Source of the DNA: Actinomycetota bacterium
Lineage (GTDB): Bacteria; Actinomycetota; Acidimicrobiia; Acidimicrobiales; JAJPHE01
DNA: 64,000 nt
Direction: 5' to 3'
Assembly: GCA_021325435.1 (NCBI GenBank)
Contig: JAJPHE010000135.1
Location: forward strand, 1-64,000
Below the pieces are notes generated by a model, which did no database searches, was not told the origin of the DNA, and worked only from the letters and a program-made list of their open reading frames with translations. The position numbers were made by a program, and so were the translations under genes. Positions 15,915-23,823 of the stretch are shown here, piece after piece (the first letter of the stretch is position 1; the number at the start of each line of letters is the position of its first letter).

Positions 15915-17798
15915 TCACGGCCGGCGACCGGCCAGGCGGCTGGCGCCCGGAAAGCGGCCGGACCGGGGGATGCGCCCCACCAGCCGGCCGGGGACGGCGA
16001 GGGGGCCTTGGTGGCGGTGCTGGGCCGGGCCCGCCTCGGACGACAGGTTGCGGGCCGTGTTGACCAGGGAGACGTGGGAGAAGGCCTGCGGGGTGTTGCC
16101 GACCTGGCGGCCGGCGACCGGGTCGTACTCCTCGGCCAGCAGGCCGACGTCGTTGGACAGCGACACCAGCCGCTCGAACAACCGCCGCGCCTCCTCGGCC
16201 CGGCCGGCCAGGACGTAGTTGTCGGCCAGCCAGAACGAGCAGGCGAGGAAGGATCCCTCGCGACCTGTTAGCCCGTCGACGGCGCCGTCGTCGCTGGTGA
16301 GGTAGCGCAGGACGAAGCCGTCGTGCAGCAGGTCGCGCTCGACCGCCGCCACCGTGCCCGCCACCCGGTCGTCGTTTGCCGGCAGGAAGCCGACGAGGGG
16401 GATCATGAGCAGGCTGGCGTCCACCTGGTCCGACCCGTAGTACTGGGTGAAGGTGGCCTTGTCGGCGTTCCAGCCCTTCTCGCACACCTCGTCGTGGATC
16501 TGCTGGCGCAGCGCCCGCCAACGGTCCACCGGTCCTGTCAGCGCGAACCGTTCGACGCCCTGCACGGCCCGGTCGACGGCGACCCACGCCATCACCTTGG
16601 AGTGGGTGAAGTGGCGGCGGGGCCCGCGCACCTCCCAGATGCCCTCGTCGGGTTCCTTCCAGCCCGACTCGAGGAACTCCATCAACTCGAGCTGCAGATC
16701 CCACGCCGCCTCCTCGCCGGCGATGCCCACGGCGCGGGTCTGGTGCAGGGCGTCCATCACCTCGCCGTACACGTCGAGCTGGTATTGGCCGGCGGCGGCG
16801 TTGCCGACCCGCACCGGCCTCGAACCCTCGTAGCCGGACAGCCACTCCACCTCGCGCTCGTCGAGGCGGCGCTCACCGGCGGCGCCGTACATGATCTGGA
16901 TCTTGGCGGCGTCGCCGGCCACGGCCCGCAGCAGCCAGTCGCGCCAGGCGACCGCCTCGTCGTGGTAGCCGGCGCCCATGAGCGACATCAGGGTGAAGGT
17001 GGCGTCGCGCAGCCAGCAGTAGCGGTAGTCCCAGTTGCGCATGCCGCCGAGCGTCTCGGGCAGCGACGTGGTGGCGGCGGCGACGATGCCGCCGGTGGGG
17101 GCGAAGGTGAGCGCCTTCAGCGTGATGAGCGAGCGCATCACCGCCTCGCGCCACGGCCCGTCGTAGGTGCAGCGCGCCGACCAGTCGCGCCAGAAACGCG
17201 CCGTGTCCTCCACGACGAAGCGGGCCGCCAGCGGCCGGGGGGACTCGAGGTGGGAGGGATACCACGCCAGCTCGAAAGGGACCTCCTGTCCCTCGGCCAC
17301 GGAGAACTCGGCGACGGTCGTCATGTCCTCCCCGCGGGTGTCGACGTGGGACCACAGCGACAAGGCGTCGGGGCCGGCGACGGCGCACAACGAGCCGTCG
17401 AGGCTGCGCACCCAGGGGACGGTCGAGCCGTAGTCGAAGCGGACGACCAGATGCATGCGCATCTCCACCCGGCCCCGCACCCCCTGCACCAGCCGGATGA
17501 CCTCCGGGTACTCCTCGCGGGGAGGCATGCAGTCGAGGACCCGCACCGTGCCCCCGTCGGTGTCGAACTCGGTCTCGAGCACGAGGGTGTCGGGCAGGTA
17601 GCGCCGGCGCACCGCCTTCACCGGCCCGGCCGGCGCGATCAGCCATCGGCCGTTCTCCGGTCCCCCGAGAAGGGCGGCGAAGCAGGCGCCGGAGTCGAAG
17701 CGGGGGACGCACAGCCAGTCGATGGAGCCGTCGCGACCCACCAGGGCGGCGGTGTGGGTGTCGCCGATGATGGCGTAGTCCTCGATCCGGGCGCTCAC
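15915..17798 (-). CDS. Glycoside hydrolase family 15 (glucoamylase/trehalase type)
   Basis: A 627-residue enzyme with no signal peptide. N-terminal residues IEDYAIIGDTHTAALVGRDG and SIDWLCVPRFDSGACFAALL are typical of actinobacterial GH15 proteins, many of which are trehalases. The alpha/alpha barrel has GGMRNWDYRYCWLRDATFTL, a proposed acid in EPDEGIWEVRG and a base in LAEEYDPVAGRQVGNTPQAFS. It would hydrolyse trehalose or alpha-glucans in the cytosol, feeding the dehydrogenase encoded next. The GTG start is 23 bases from the divergent pyrophosphatase start, so both promoters share that gap or overlap the genes. Confidence 0.93.
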   Translation of the reverse strand: MSARIEDYAIIGDTHTAALVGRDGSIDWLCVPRFDSGACFAALLGGPENGRWLIAPAGPVKAVRRRYLPDTLVLETEFDTDGGTVRVLDCMPPREEYPEVIRLVQGVRGRVEMRMHLVVRFDYGSTVPWVRSLDGSLCAVAGPDALSLWSHVDTRGEDMTTVAEFSVAEGQEVPFELAWYPSHLESPRPLAARFVVEDTARFWRDWSARCTYDGPWREAVMRSLITLKALTFAPTGGIVAAATTSLPETLGGMRNWDYRYCWLRDATFTLMSLMGAGYHDEAVAWRDWLLRAVAGDAAKIQIMYGAAGERRLDEREVEWLSGYEGSRPVRVGNAAAGQYQLDVYGEVMDALHQTRAVGIAGEEAAWDLQLELMEFLESGWKEPDEGIWEVRGPRRHFTHSKVMAWVAVDRAVQGVERFALTGPVDRWRALRQQIHDEVCEKGWNADKATFTQYYGSDQVDASLLMIPLVGFLPANDDRVAGTVAAVERDLLHDGFVLRYLTSDDGAVDGLTGREGSFLACSFWLADNYVLAGRAEEARRLFERLVSLSNDVGLLAEEYDPVAGRQVGNTPQAFSHVSLVNTARNLSSEAGPAQHRHQGPLAVPGRLVGRIPRSGRFPGASRLAGRRP

Positions 17799-17809
17799 CG
17801 GACCCTTAC

Positions 17810-17815
17810 TACCAT
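17810..17815 (+). promoter_or_regulatory. Leaderless-type -10 box (pyrophosphatase)
   Basis: TACCAT ends six bases before the GTG at 17822. The whole divergent gap is 23 bases, leaving no room for a leader; the -35 region would lie inside the GH15 gene. Confidence 0.5.
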
Positions 17816-17821
17816 CGGGGC

Positions 17822-18316
17822 GTGGAGATCGAGGCGGTCATCGAGATCCCGAAGGGCTCGAGGAACAAGTACGAGGCCGACCACGACACCGGCGAGATCT
17901 GGCTCGACCGGATGCTGTTCACCGCCACGCAGTACCCGGCCGACTACGGGTTCATCCCGAACACCCTGGCCGCTGACGGCGACCCGCTCGACGTGCTGGT
18001 GCTGTTGGAGGAGCCCACCTTTCCCGGCTGCCATATCCGGGCCCGGGTGGTGGGGGTGTTCCGGATGGTCGACGAGAAGGGCGAGGACGACAAGGTGCTG
18101 GCCGTGCCGGCGACCGACCCCCGCTGGGAGGGGGTGGCCGATCTGGCCGACCTCCCGCCCCACCTGCTCAATGAGATCTCCCACTTCTTCTCCGTCTACA
18201 AGGAGCTCGAGCCCGGCAAGGACACCGAGATCCGCGGGTGGGAGGGGGCGGCCACCGCCGCCGAGTGCGTGGGCGCCGCCCGCCTGTCCGGTGACGGCGG
18301 CCGGGCTAGTTCCTAA
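17822..18316 (+). CDS. ppa: Inorganic pyrophosphatase
   Basis: A 164-residue family I soluble pyrophosphatase, which hydrolyses pyrophosphate to two phosphates and drives biosynthetic reactions. Present are VIEIPKGSRNKYEADHDTGE, YPADYGFIPNTLAADGDPLD (with the DxDPxD metal site), VPATDPRWEGVADLADLP and HFFSVYKELEPGK. The length is normal. The GTG start is fixed by the -10 box six bases upstream and by the family N-terminus. Confidence 0.97.
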   Translation: MEIEAVIEIPKGSRNKYEADHDTGEIWLDRMLFTATQYPADYGFIPNTLAADGDPLDVLVLLEEPTFPGCHIRARVVGVFRMVDEKGEDDKVLAVPATDPRWEGVADLADLPPHLLNEISHFFSVYKELEPGKDTEIRGWEGAATAAECVGAARLSGDGGRASS

Positions 18317-18363
18317 AGGCCGCCGGACTAGCAGCCGAACAGTTCTTTGTGACTAGTCAATCC

Positions 18364-19698
18364 ATGGGTGGCCACGACCCCCTCACCGGCCTGCCCGACC
18401 GGCAGGCCCTGGCCCGCCGGTTGGACCGGGCCCTGGCCCGGCCTCCCGGGTCCGTCAGGGACGAGACCGTCGCCGTGGTCTTCTGCGACCTGGACGGGTT
18501 CAAGCGGATCAACGACGGGTTGGGCCATGGCGCCGGCGACGAGGCCCTGCTGGCGGCGGCGGGCCGGATCCGGGCCGCCGTCCGCCCCGCCGACCTGGTG
18601 GCTCGGCTGGGGGGCGACGAGTTCGTCGTGGTCTGCGAGGGGCTGCGGGGCCAGATCGAGGCCATGGGGATCGCCGACCGGATCCGGCGCACGATCGAAG
18701 AGCCCCTCACCGTGGCCGGCCAGGAGGTGTTCCTGTCCGCCAGCATCGGCGTGGCCTTCGCCTCGGCCGCCTCGGCCGCCGCCGGCTGCGACGCCGACGG
18801 CCTGATCGGCGACGCCGACGCCGCCATGTACCGGGCCAAGCAGCGGGGCAAGGGGCGCTGCGAGCCCTACGACCGGCGCATGCGCCAGCGGGCGGCGGCC
18901 CGGCTGGCGACCGAAGCCGACCTGCGCCACGCCCTCGACGCCGGCCGGCTCGAGCTCCTCCTGCGCCCGGTGGTGGAGCTCGAGTCGGGCCGGCCCGCGG
19001 CTGTGCGGGCCAGGGCCCGGTGGGACCGGCCCGGCCACGGGATGGTCGGCCCCGACCGGCTGGGCGCCCTGGCCGAGGAGGCGGGGCTGGCCCCGGCGGT
19101 GGACCGGTGGGCCCTGGGGGCCGCCCTCGCCGCCGCGGCCGCCGGCGGAGCGGGCGGCCTACCGGTCGTCGTCCGGATCCACGCCGGCCTGCTGTTGCGC
19201 CCCGGCGGGGTCGGGGAGCTCGCCTCCGCCCTGGCGGAGTCCGGGGTGGACCCGACCCGGGTGTGGTTGGAGGTGCCCGAGGCCGCCTTCGCCCCCGGCG
19301 GCCCGGACCCGTCGGCGCCGGGTGGGCTGCGCCGGCTGGGGGTGCGGGTGCTGGTGGGCGGCTTCGGCGCCGGGCAGGCGTCGCTGGCGGCGCTGCGCCA
19401 TCCCGGCGTGGAGGGCCTGACCCTCGACCGGGGGCTGGTCGCCGGGGTGCTGCACGACCGCCCCGACCGGGCCATCGTCGCCGCCGTCACCCGTCTCGCC
19501 GCCGAGCTCGGCCTCGACGTAGTCGCCGAGGGGGTCGACGGCAAGGAGCAGGCCCGGGTCCTCGCCGCCCTGGGCTGCCGGCTGGGCGAGGGCCGGCTTT
19601 ACCCCGCTCAGTCGGTGCAGTCGCCGGTGCCGACGGGCGTGGTGGACGCCTCGTTGGCCCGCACCTTGGCCAGCACCGGCGGGGAGGCCAGGGCGTAG
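18364..19698 (+). CDS. GGDEF protein with degenerate EAL domain
   Basis: A 444-residue cytosolic protein. The GGDEF domain looks active: CDLDGFKRINDGLGHGAGDE, then RPADLVARLGGDEFVVV with the RxxD inhibitory site five residues before GGDEF. The C-terminal half aligns with EAL domains but has lost key residues: the EAL triplet reads RAR (VRARARW), DDFGTG reads GGFGAG, and the K-I-D-R strand reads T-L-D-R. It is therefore probably a cyclase with a non-catalytic EAL-like sensor. GTG 18349 is an alternative start. The last 91 bases overlap the MarP gene on the other strand. Confidence 0.88.
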   Translation: MGGHDPLTGLPDRQALARRLDRALARPPGSVRDETVAVVFCDLDGFKRINDGLGHGAGDEALLAAAGRIRAAVRPADLVARLGGDEFVVVCEGLRGQIEAMGIADRIRRTIEEPLTVAGQEVFLSASIGVAFASAASAAAGCDADGLIGDADAAMYRAKQRGKGRCEPYDRRMRQRAAARLATEADLRHALDAGRLELLLRPVVELESGRPAAVRARARWDRPGHGMVGPDRLGALAEEAGLAPAVDRWALGAALAAAAAGGAGGLPVVVRIHAGLLLRPGGVGELASALAESGVDPTRVWLEVPEAAFAPGGPDPSAPGGLRRLGVRVLVGGFGAGQASLAALRHPGVEGLTLDRGLVAGVLHDRPDRAIVAAVTRLAAELGLDVVAEGVDGKEQARVLAALGCRLGEGRLYPAQSVQSPVPTGVVDASLARTLASTGGEARA

Positions 19699-20798
19699 CC
19701 GACGTTCGGGTCCGACGCCGAGCGCGAGAACACCACCCCCACCACCGCTCCGTCCGCCTCGATCAGCGGGCCGCCCGAGTTGCCCGCCCGCACCAGCGAC
19801 TGGATCTGGTACACCGAGCGCTGGGTGAGACCGCCGCCGTAGATGTCGCGCCCGACCGCCTGGAACTGGGCCTGCACGGCGGCCGCCTCCACGTCGAAGG
19901 GGTTGCCGCCCGGGTAGCCGAGCACCGCCCCCTGGGCGCCCCGGTTGACGTTGGACCCGTCGAGGGACAGCACCGGCTCCGGGGGCGGCGAGGAGGTGCG
20001 CAGCAGGGCGATGTCGAGGTTGGGGTCGAAGAAGATCGGCGTGGCCGGGTAACGGGCGGGCGTCCCGTCGTTGCCGTCGCCGTCGATCACCGTGATGCGG
20101 CCGGTGCCGGCGATCACGTGGGCGTTGGTCAGGACCACGTCGGGGGCGACGAGGAAGCCGGAGCCCTCGAGCAGCTCACCGCACCCCTCGGCCTCGATCT
20201 TGAAGGTGGAGTGCCGACCGGCCAGGGCCGCCGCCCGCAGGGTCGGCTGGCTGGGCAGGGCCACCGGCCCGGCCGACTGGGGCGACAGCTGGGCGAACAC
20301 CTGCGGGAACCCGTGGGCGTTCAGCAGCTGCTGGATGCGCGAGAACACCGTCGGCGCCGAGGGCAGCACCCCGTCGAGACCCCGGAGGATGGCCGACCCG
20401 TTGATCTGGGCGGACAGGCGGGGCACCGGGGCGCTGGACAGCATGCTGGCCACGATCCACGCCGCCAGCAGGGTGGCCACCCCGGCGACCACGGCGCCGA
20501 TCCCGGAGTCGGCCGGACCCAGGTGGATCTGGCGGAACAGCCGCCAGATCCGCACCCCGACCTGGCGGCCGACGGTGCCGAGGAGCGACGCCACCCCGAA
20601 CACCACGACCAGCGACAGGATCGCCTTGGCCGCGGCGGTGTGGGCCAGCCGGGCGATCGGAGGGGCGAGCAGGGCGCCCAGGACGAGGCCGAGCCAGAAC
20701 CCCCCGAACGACATGACCTGCACGGCGGCCCCCAGGCGCAGCCCCCGCACCAGCGACACGCCGACGAGGACGATCAGGAGCAGGTCGATCCAGTTCAC
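19608..20798 (-). CDS. MarP-like membrane serine protease (CvpA + trypsin-like)
   Basis: A 396-residue protein with four N-terminal membrane segments of the CvpA family (VNWIDLLLIVLVGVSLVRG onward, to about residue 150) and an outside chymotrypsin-fold domain. The triad is His in LTNAHVIAG, Asp in DPNLDIALLR and Ser in RAGNSGGPL. Mycobacterium MarP, which protects against acid and oxidative stress, has this layout, including a cysteine near the C-terminus. GTG 20798 is preferred to the upstream ATG because the membrane domain starts there; TATGGT at 20843-20838 is a plausible -10, giving a leader of about 33 bases. Confidence 0.92.
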   Translation of the reverse strand: MNWIDLLLIVLVGVSLVRGLRLGAAVQVMSFGGFWLGLVLGALLAPPIARLAHTAAAKAILSLVVVFGVASLLGTVGRQVGVRIWRLFRQIHLGPADSGIGAVVAGVATLLAAWIVASMLSSAPVPRLSAQINGSAILRGLDGVLPSAPTVFSRIQQLLNAHGFPQVFAQLSPQSAGPVALPSQPTLRAAALAGRHSTFKIEAEGCGELLEGSGFLVAPDVVLTNAHVIAGTGRITVIDGDGNDGTPARYPATPIFFDPNLDIALLRTSSPPPEPVLSLDGSNVNRGAQGAVLGYPGGNPFDVEAAAVQAQFQAVGRDIYGGGLTQRSVYQIQSLVRAGNSGGPLIEADGAVVGVVFSRSASDPNVGYALASPPVLAKVRANEASTTPVGTGDCTD

Positions 20799-20902
20799 GG
20801 CCGTCGACGGTGGGGGCCGATGACGGCCAAGCGGGGGACCATAGGGAGAGCGCAATCTAGTGACCGGTCCGTGGTCGCAGCGGTCAGCGCGATCATGGAT
20901 GG

Positions 20903-21436
20903 ATGGACCCGATCCGCCCTTCCGGACCGGCGCCGCCCGCCCGGTCCCGGCGGTCGCGGCAGGACAACGAGACGGCTTTCGGCGCCGAGCTCGCCCACGG
21001 TCTGCACCGGGTGGCGGCCAAGCTGATCGACGGCCTGGTGCTGTCGCCGATCATGCTCATCGTCTTCGCCCGCTCCGGGGTGACGACGACGTCGGGTCAG
21101 ATACCGGTCCTGCCGGCGTCCACCGTGTGGATCGTGCTGCTGATCCAGGCGGTCTACGAGGTCGTGCTGGTGGCGGTGCGGGGCCAGACGGTGGGGCGGA
21201 TGGCCGTGCGCATCAGGGTCGTGCGCGACCACGACGGCGGGGTGCCCGGATGGCTGCGCTCCCTGGCCCGCTGGGCCACGGTGGTGGCCGCCGGCCTGGT
21301 GCCGGTGGTCGGCCCCTACCTGGCGCTGCTCGTCTACCTGTGGGTGTTCTGGGACCGGCGCCGCCAGGGCATCCACGACAAGGTGGCCCGCACCGTGGTC
21401 GTGAGGGTGCCGCCGACGCCGCGGCCGGCGGCGTAG
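20903..21436 (+). CDS. RDD-family membrane protein
   Basis: A 177-residue protein with about three or four membrane segments. RDD features: RVAAKLIDGLVLSPIMLIVF (first helix with Arg and Asp), GQTVGRMAVRIRVVRDHDGG, and a C-terminal WDRRRQGIHDKVARTVVV. The family function is mostly unknown; some members are ion antiporters or help envelope processes. The start is uncertain among close ATG codons (two others lie upstream out of frame). Its last 103 bases overlap the end of the convergent MFS gene. Confidence 0.85.
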   Translation: MDPIRPSGPAPPARSRRSRQDNETAFGAELAHGLHRVAAKLIDGLVLSPIMLIVFARSGVTTTSGQIPVLPASTVWIVLLIQAVYEVVLVAVRGQTVGRMAVRIRVVRDHDGGVPGWLRSLARWATVVAAGLVPVVGPYLALLVYLWVFWDRRRQGIHDKVARTVVVRVPPTPRPAA

Positions 21437-22722
21437 AGGCCGGCCGTCGTCGCCGTCATCACCGCCACCACCAGCTCTCCGGCCGAGTCCGACAGCGGAA
21501 TCACCACCGGCACCAGCGCCCCCACCACCCAGGCCAGCTGAAAGCGGGTCTCGAAACGCGAGAACGCCCGCCCCCGGCGGGTCTCGGGCACGTCCCGCTG
21601 GACCAGGGCGTCGAAGGCGAGCTTGGCCCCTCCGGCCCCCAGCCCCACCGCCGCGCTGAGCACGGCGGCGCCCCGGTGGCCGCCGACCTCGAAGGCGCCG
21701 ATCGACGCCGCCGCCACCACGATGAGCCCGGAGAGCAGGATGGTCTCCTCGCGCAGGTGCCGGCGGGCCACCGGCGCCACCAACGTGGCCAGCATCGAGC
21801 CGCCGACGCTGGCGGCGAGGACCACCCCGAACCACCACGTGGCCGCGTGCTGGCGGCGCAGCTCGAAGGCGAGCAGGAAGGTGACCAGCCCGACCACCAT
21901 GCGGAGCACGGCCATGGCCGAGGCCGACACCAGCACCCGGGCCATCCACCCGGCGACCGGCGGTGCCGGCGGCGGGTGGGGCGCTCCGGCCGGAACCGGC
22001 TCCAGCTCGAGGGTCGGCTCCCCGTCCTCCTCCCACTCGCCGGGCTCCCCGCCGGCGGGGACCGGCCGGGCCCGGGGCAGGCGGGCGGCGGAGAAGGCGG
22101 CGGCCAGGAAGATGAGGGCGTCGGCCCGCAGGACCCAGGGGGCGCCGAGGAACGGGATCTTCCAGATGGCGCTGGCCGGCAGGGCGGCGGCCAGGCCGGC
22201 CAGGGCCGAAAGCAGGGCGAGGCGGGCGTTGGCCCGCACCAGCGACGGTCCGCTCTCGACCGTGGCCGGGACGAGGGCCGCCTTGGCCACCAGGTAGAGC
22301 TTCGACGCCACCAGGATGAGGAAAGCCTCGGGGAACAGGAGGAGGCTGTGCAGGTGCCGGGCCATCAGGAGGCACAGCACGACCCGGGCGGCGGCGGACC
22401 CGACAACCATGGCCCGCCGGACCCCCCGGCTGCGGTCGAGCAGCGGGCCGAGCATGGGCGCCACCACCGCGAACGGGGCCATGGTCAAAAGCAGGTAGAG
22501 GGCGACCCGCGACCGGGCGGCCGAGGGTGAGATCGAGAAGAACAGGGAGCCGGCGAGGGCCACGGTGACGAACGCGTCCCCCGAGATCATGAGGATGTGG
22601 GTGACGCACAACCGGCCGAAGGCGCCGAGCGGGGGCACCAGCTCGGGGAAGGCCCGGGTCGCCCATCGCCGCAGCCCGGGTGACGGGCGATTGCTGGGCT
22701 CCACCAGCCAATGGTGCCCCAT
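21334..22722 (-). CDS. MFS transporter
   Basis: A 462-residue major facilitator with twelve predicted membrane segments. After FVTVALAGSLFFSIS comes the A-motif-like loop MLGPLLDRSRGVRRAMVVGS between helices 2 and 3; a long charged loop (RARPVPAGGEPGEWEEDGEP) separates the halves, and ALVQRDVPETRRGRAFSRFE marks the loop between helices 10 and 11. The layout matches MFS_1 efflux-type carriers; the substrate is unknown. The ATG at 22722 is used; it faces the divergent lipoprotein gene across 15 bases. Confidence 0.85.
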   Translation of the reverse strand: MGHHWLVEPSNRPSPGLRRWATRAFPELVPPLGAFGRLCVTHILMISGDAFVTVALAGSLFFSISPSAARSRVALYLLLTMAPFAVVAPMLGPLLDRSRGVRRAMVVGSAAARVVLCLLMARHLHSLLLFPEAFLILVASKLYLVAKAALVPATVESGPSLVRANARLALLSALAGLAAALPASAIWKIPFLGAPWVLRADALIFLAAAFSAARLPRARPVPAGGEPGEWEEDGEPTLELEPVPAGAPHPPPAPPVAGWMARVLVSASAMAVLRMVVGLVTFLLAFELRRQHAATWWFGVVLAASVGGSMLATLVAPVARRHLREETILLSGLIVVAAASIGAFEVGGHRGAAVLSAAVGLGAGGAKLAFDALVQRDVPETRRGRAFSRFETRFQLAWVVGALVPVVIPLSDSAGELVVAVMTATTAGLYAAGRGVGGTLTTTVRATLSWMPWRRRSQNTHR

Positions 22723-22737
22723 CACCGGCGGGCGCCG

Positions 22738-23787
22738 GTGATAGACCCACCGCCCGTGCGACGGGTGGCGTGGAGGCGGCGGGCGACCGCGCTGGTGGCC
22801 GCCGCCGCCGGGCTGGTGGTCGCCGGCGCCGCTCTGGCCGCCTGCTCGTCCGGATCGTCGGGGGCCCCCAGTGGCGGGGCCTCGGGGCCGGCGCCGACGA
22901 ACCACGGCACCCTCATGGTCGTCTGCGTCGGGGCCCAGGCGGCGCTGCCGATCACCGTCCCCGGGGGCACGGTGGGGGCGGCGGTGCGGGTCGGGTTCGG
23001 GCCTCTGGGCATCGACGTGACCCCCGACCGGCGCACGGCGTGGGTCGCCGCCTCGGTCTCGGGGACCATCGTCCCGGTCGACCTGCGCACCCGGCGGCCC
23101 GGCCAACCGATCGCCGTGGGCGGGCGGCCCTCGGCCCTGGCCATCGTGGCCGGCGGCACCCAGGCCATGGTGATCGACAGCGTCAACGCCACCATCACCC
23201 CGGTCGACCTGGTTCGCCGCCGGGTGGGGCGGGCCGTGACGGTCGGCATCACGCCGGTCGCCCTCGCCGCCGCCGGCGGCTACGCCTACGTGGCCGACCG
23301 CCAGACCGGCACGGTGATCCCCGTGCGGCTGTACGACATGAAGCCCCTGTCGCCGATCGCGGTGGGCCTCGACCCGGCCGGCGTGGTGATCTCGCCCGAC
23401 GGGCGGACCGCCTATGTCAGCAACGCCGGCTCCGGCACCGTCACCCCGATCGACCTGTCCAGCCGCACGGCCCGGCCTGCCATCGACGTCGGCCCCGACC
23501 CCATCGGCCTCGCCCTCACCCCCGACGGCCGCCGCCTGGTCGTGGTAAACGACGCGGACGACACCGTTTCGGTCGTCGACCTGAGGACCGGGAGGGCGGG
23601 CCGTCCGGTGACCGTCGGCCACACGCCCATCGGGGTGGCGGTGACGACCGACGGTTCGACGGCGTGGGTGACCGACCCGGGCAGCGGGGACGTCACCCCC
23701 TTGGACCTGCGCACCGAGCGGGCCGGGCGGCCGGTGACGGTGGGGGACGTGTCCCCCGAAGCGGTCGTCTTCGTTCCGGCCGGATGA
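22738..23787 (+). CDS. Lipoprotein with YVTN-type beta-propeller
   Basis: A 349-residue lipoprotein. After a basic N-terminus (RRVAWRRRAT), the segment LVVAAAGLVVAGAALAACSS ends in a lipobox cysteine. The mature part has six to seven propeller blades of about 42 residues, recognised by TVTPIDLSSRTARPAIDVG, GPDPIGLALTPDGRRLVVVN and similar repeats. Such propellers act as binding platforms; the ligand is unknown. The frame opens at 22711, but GTG 22738 avoids overlap with the divergent MFS gene. Confidence 0.85.
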   Translation: MIDPPPVRRVAWRRRATALVAAAAGLVVAGAALAACSSGSSGAPSGGASGPAPTNHGTLMVVCVGAQAALPITVPGGTVGAAVRVGFGPLGIDVTPDRRTAWVAASVSGTIVPVDLRTRRPGQPIAVGGRPSALAIVAGGTQAMVIDSVNATITPVDLVRRRVGRAVTVGITPVALAAAGGYAYVADRQTGTVIPVRLYDMKPLSPIAVGLDPAGVVISPDGRTAYVSNAGSGTVTPIDLSSRTARPAIDVGPDPIGLALTPDGRRLVVVNDADDTVSVVDLRTGRAGRPVTVGHTPIGVAVTTDGSTAWVTDPGSGDVTPLDLRTERAGRPVTVGDVSPEAVVFVPAG

Positions 23788-23823
23788 CCGGGCCGGGCCC
23801 GGCGGGTCGGCCGGCCTTGGCGA

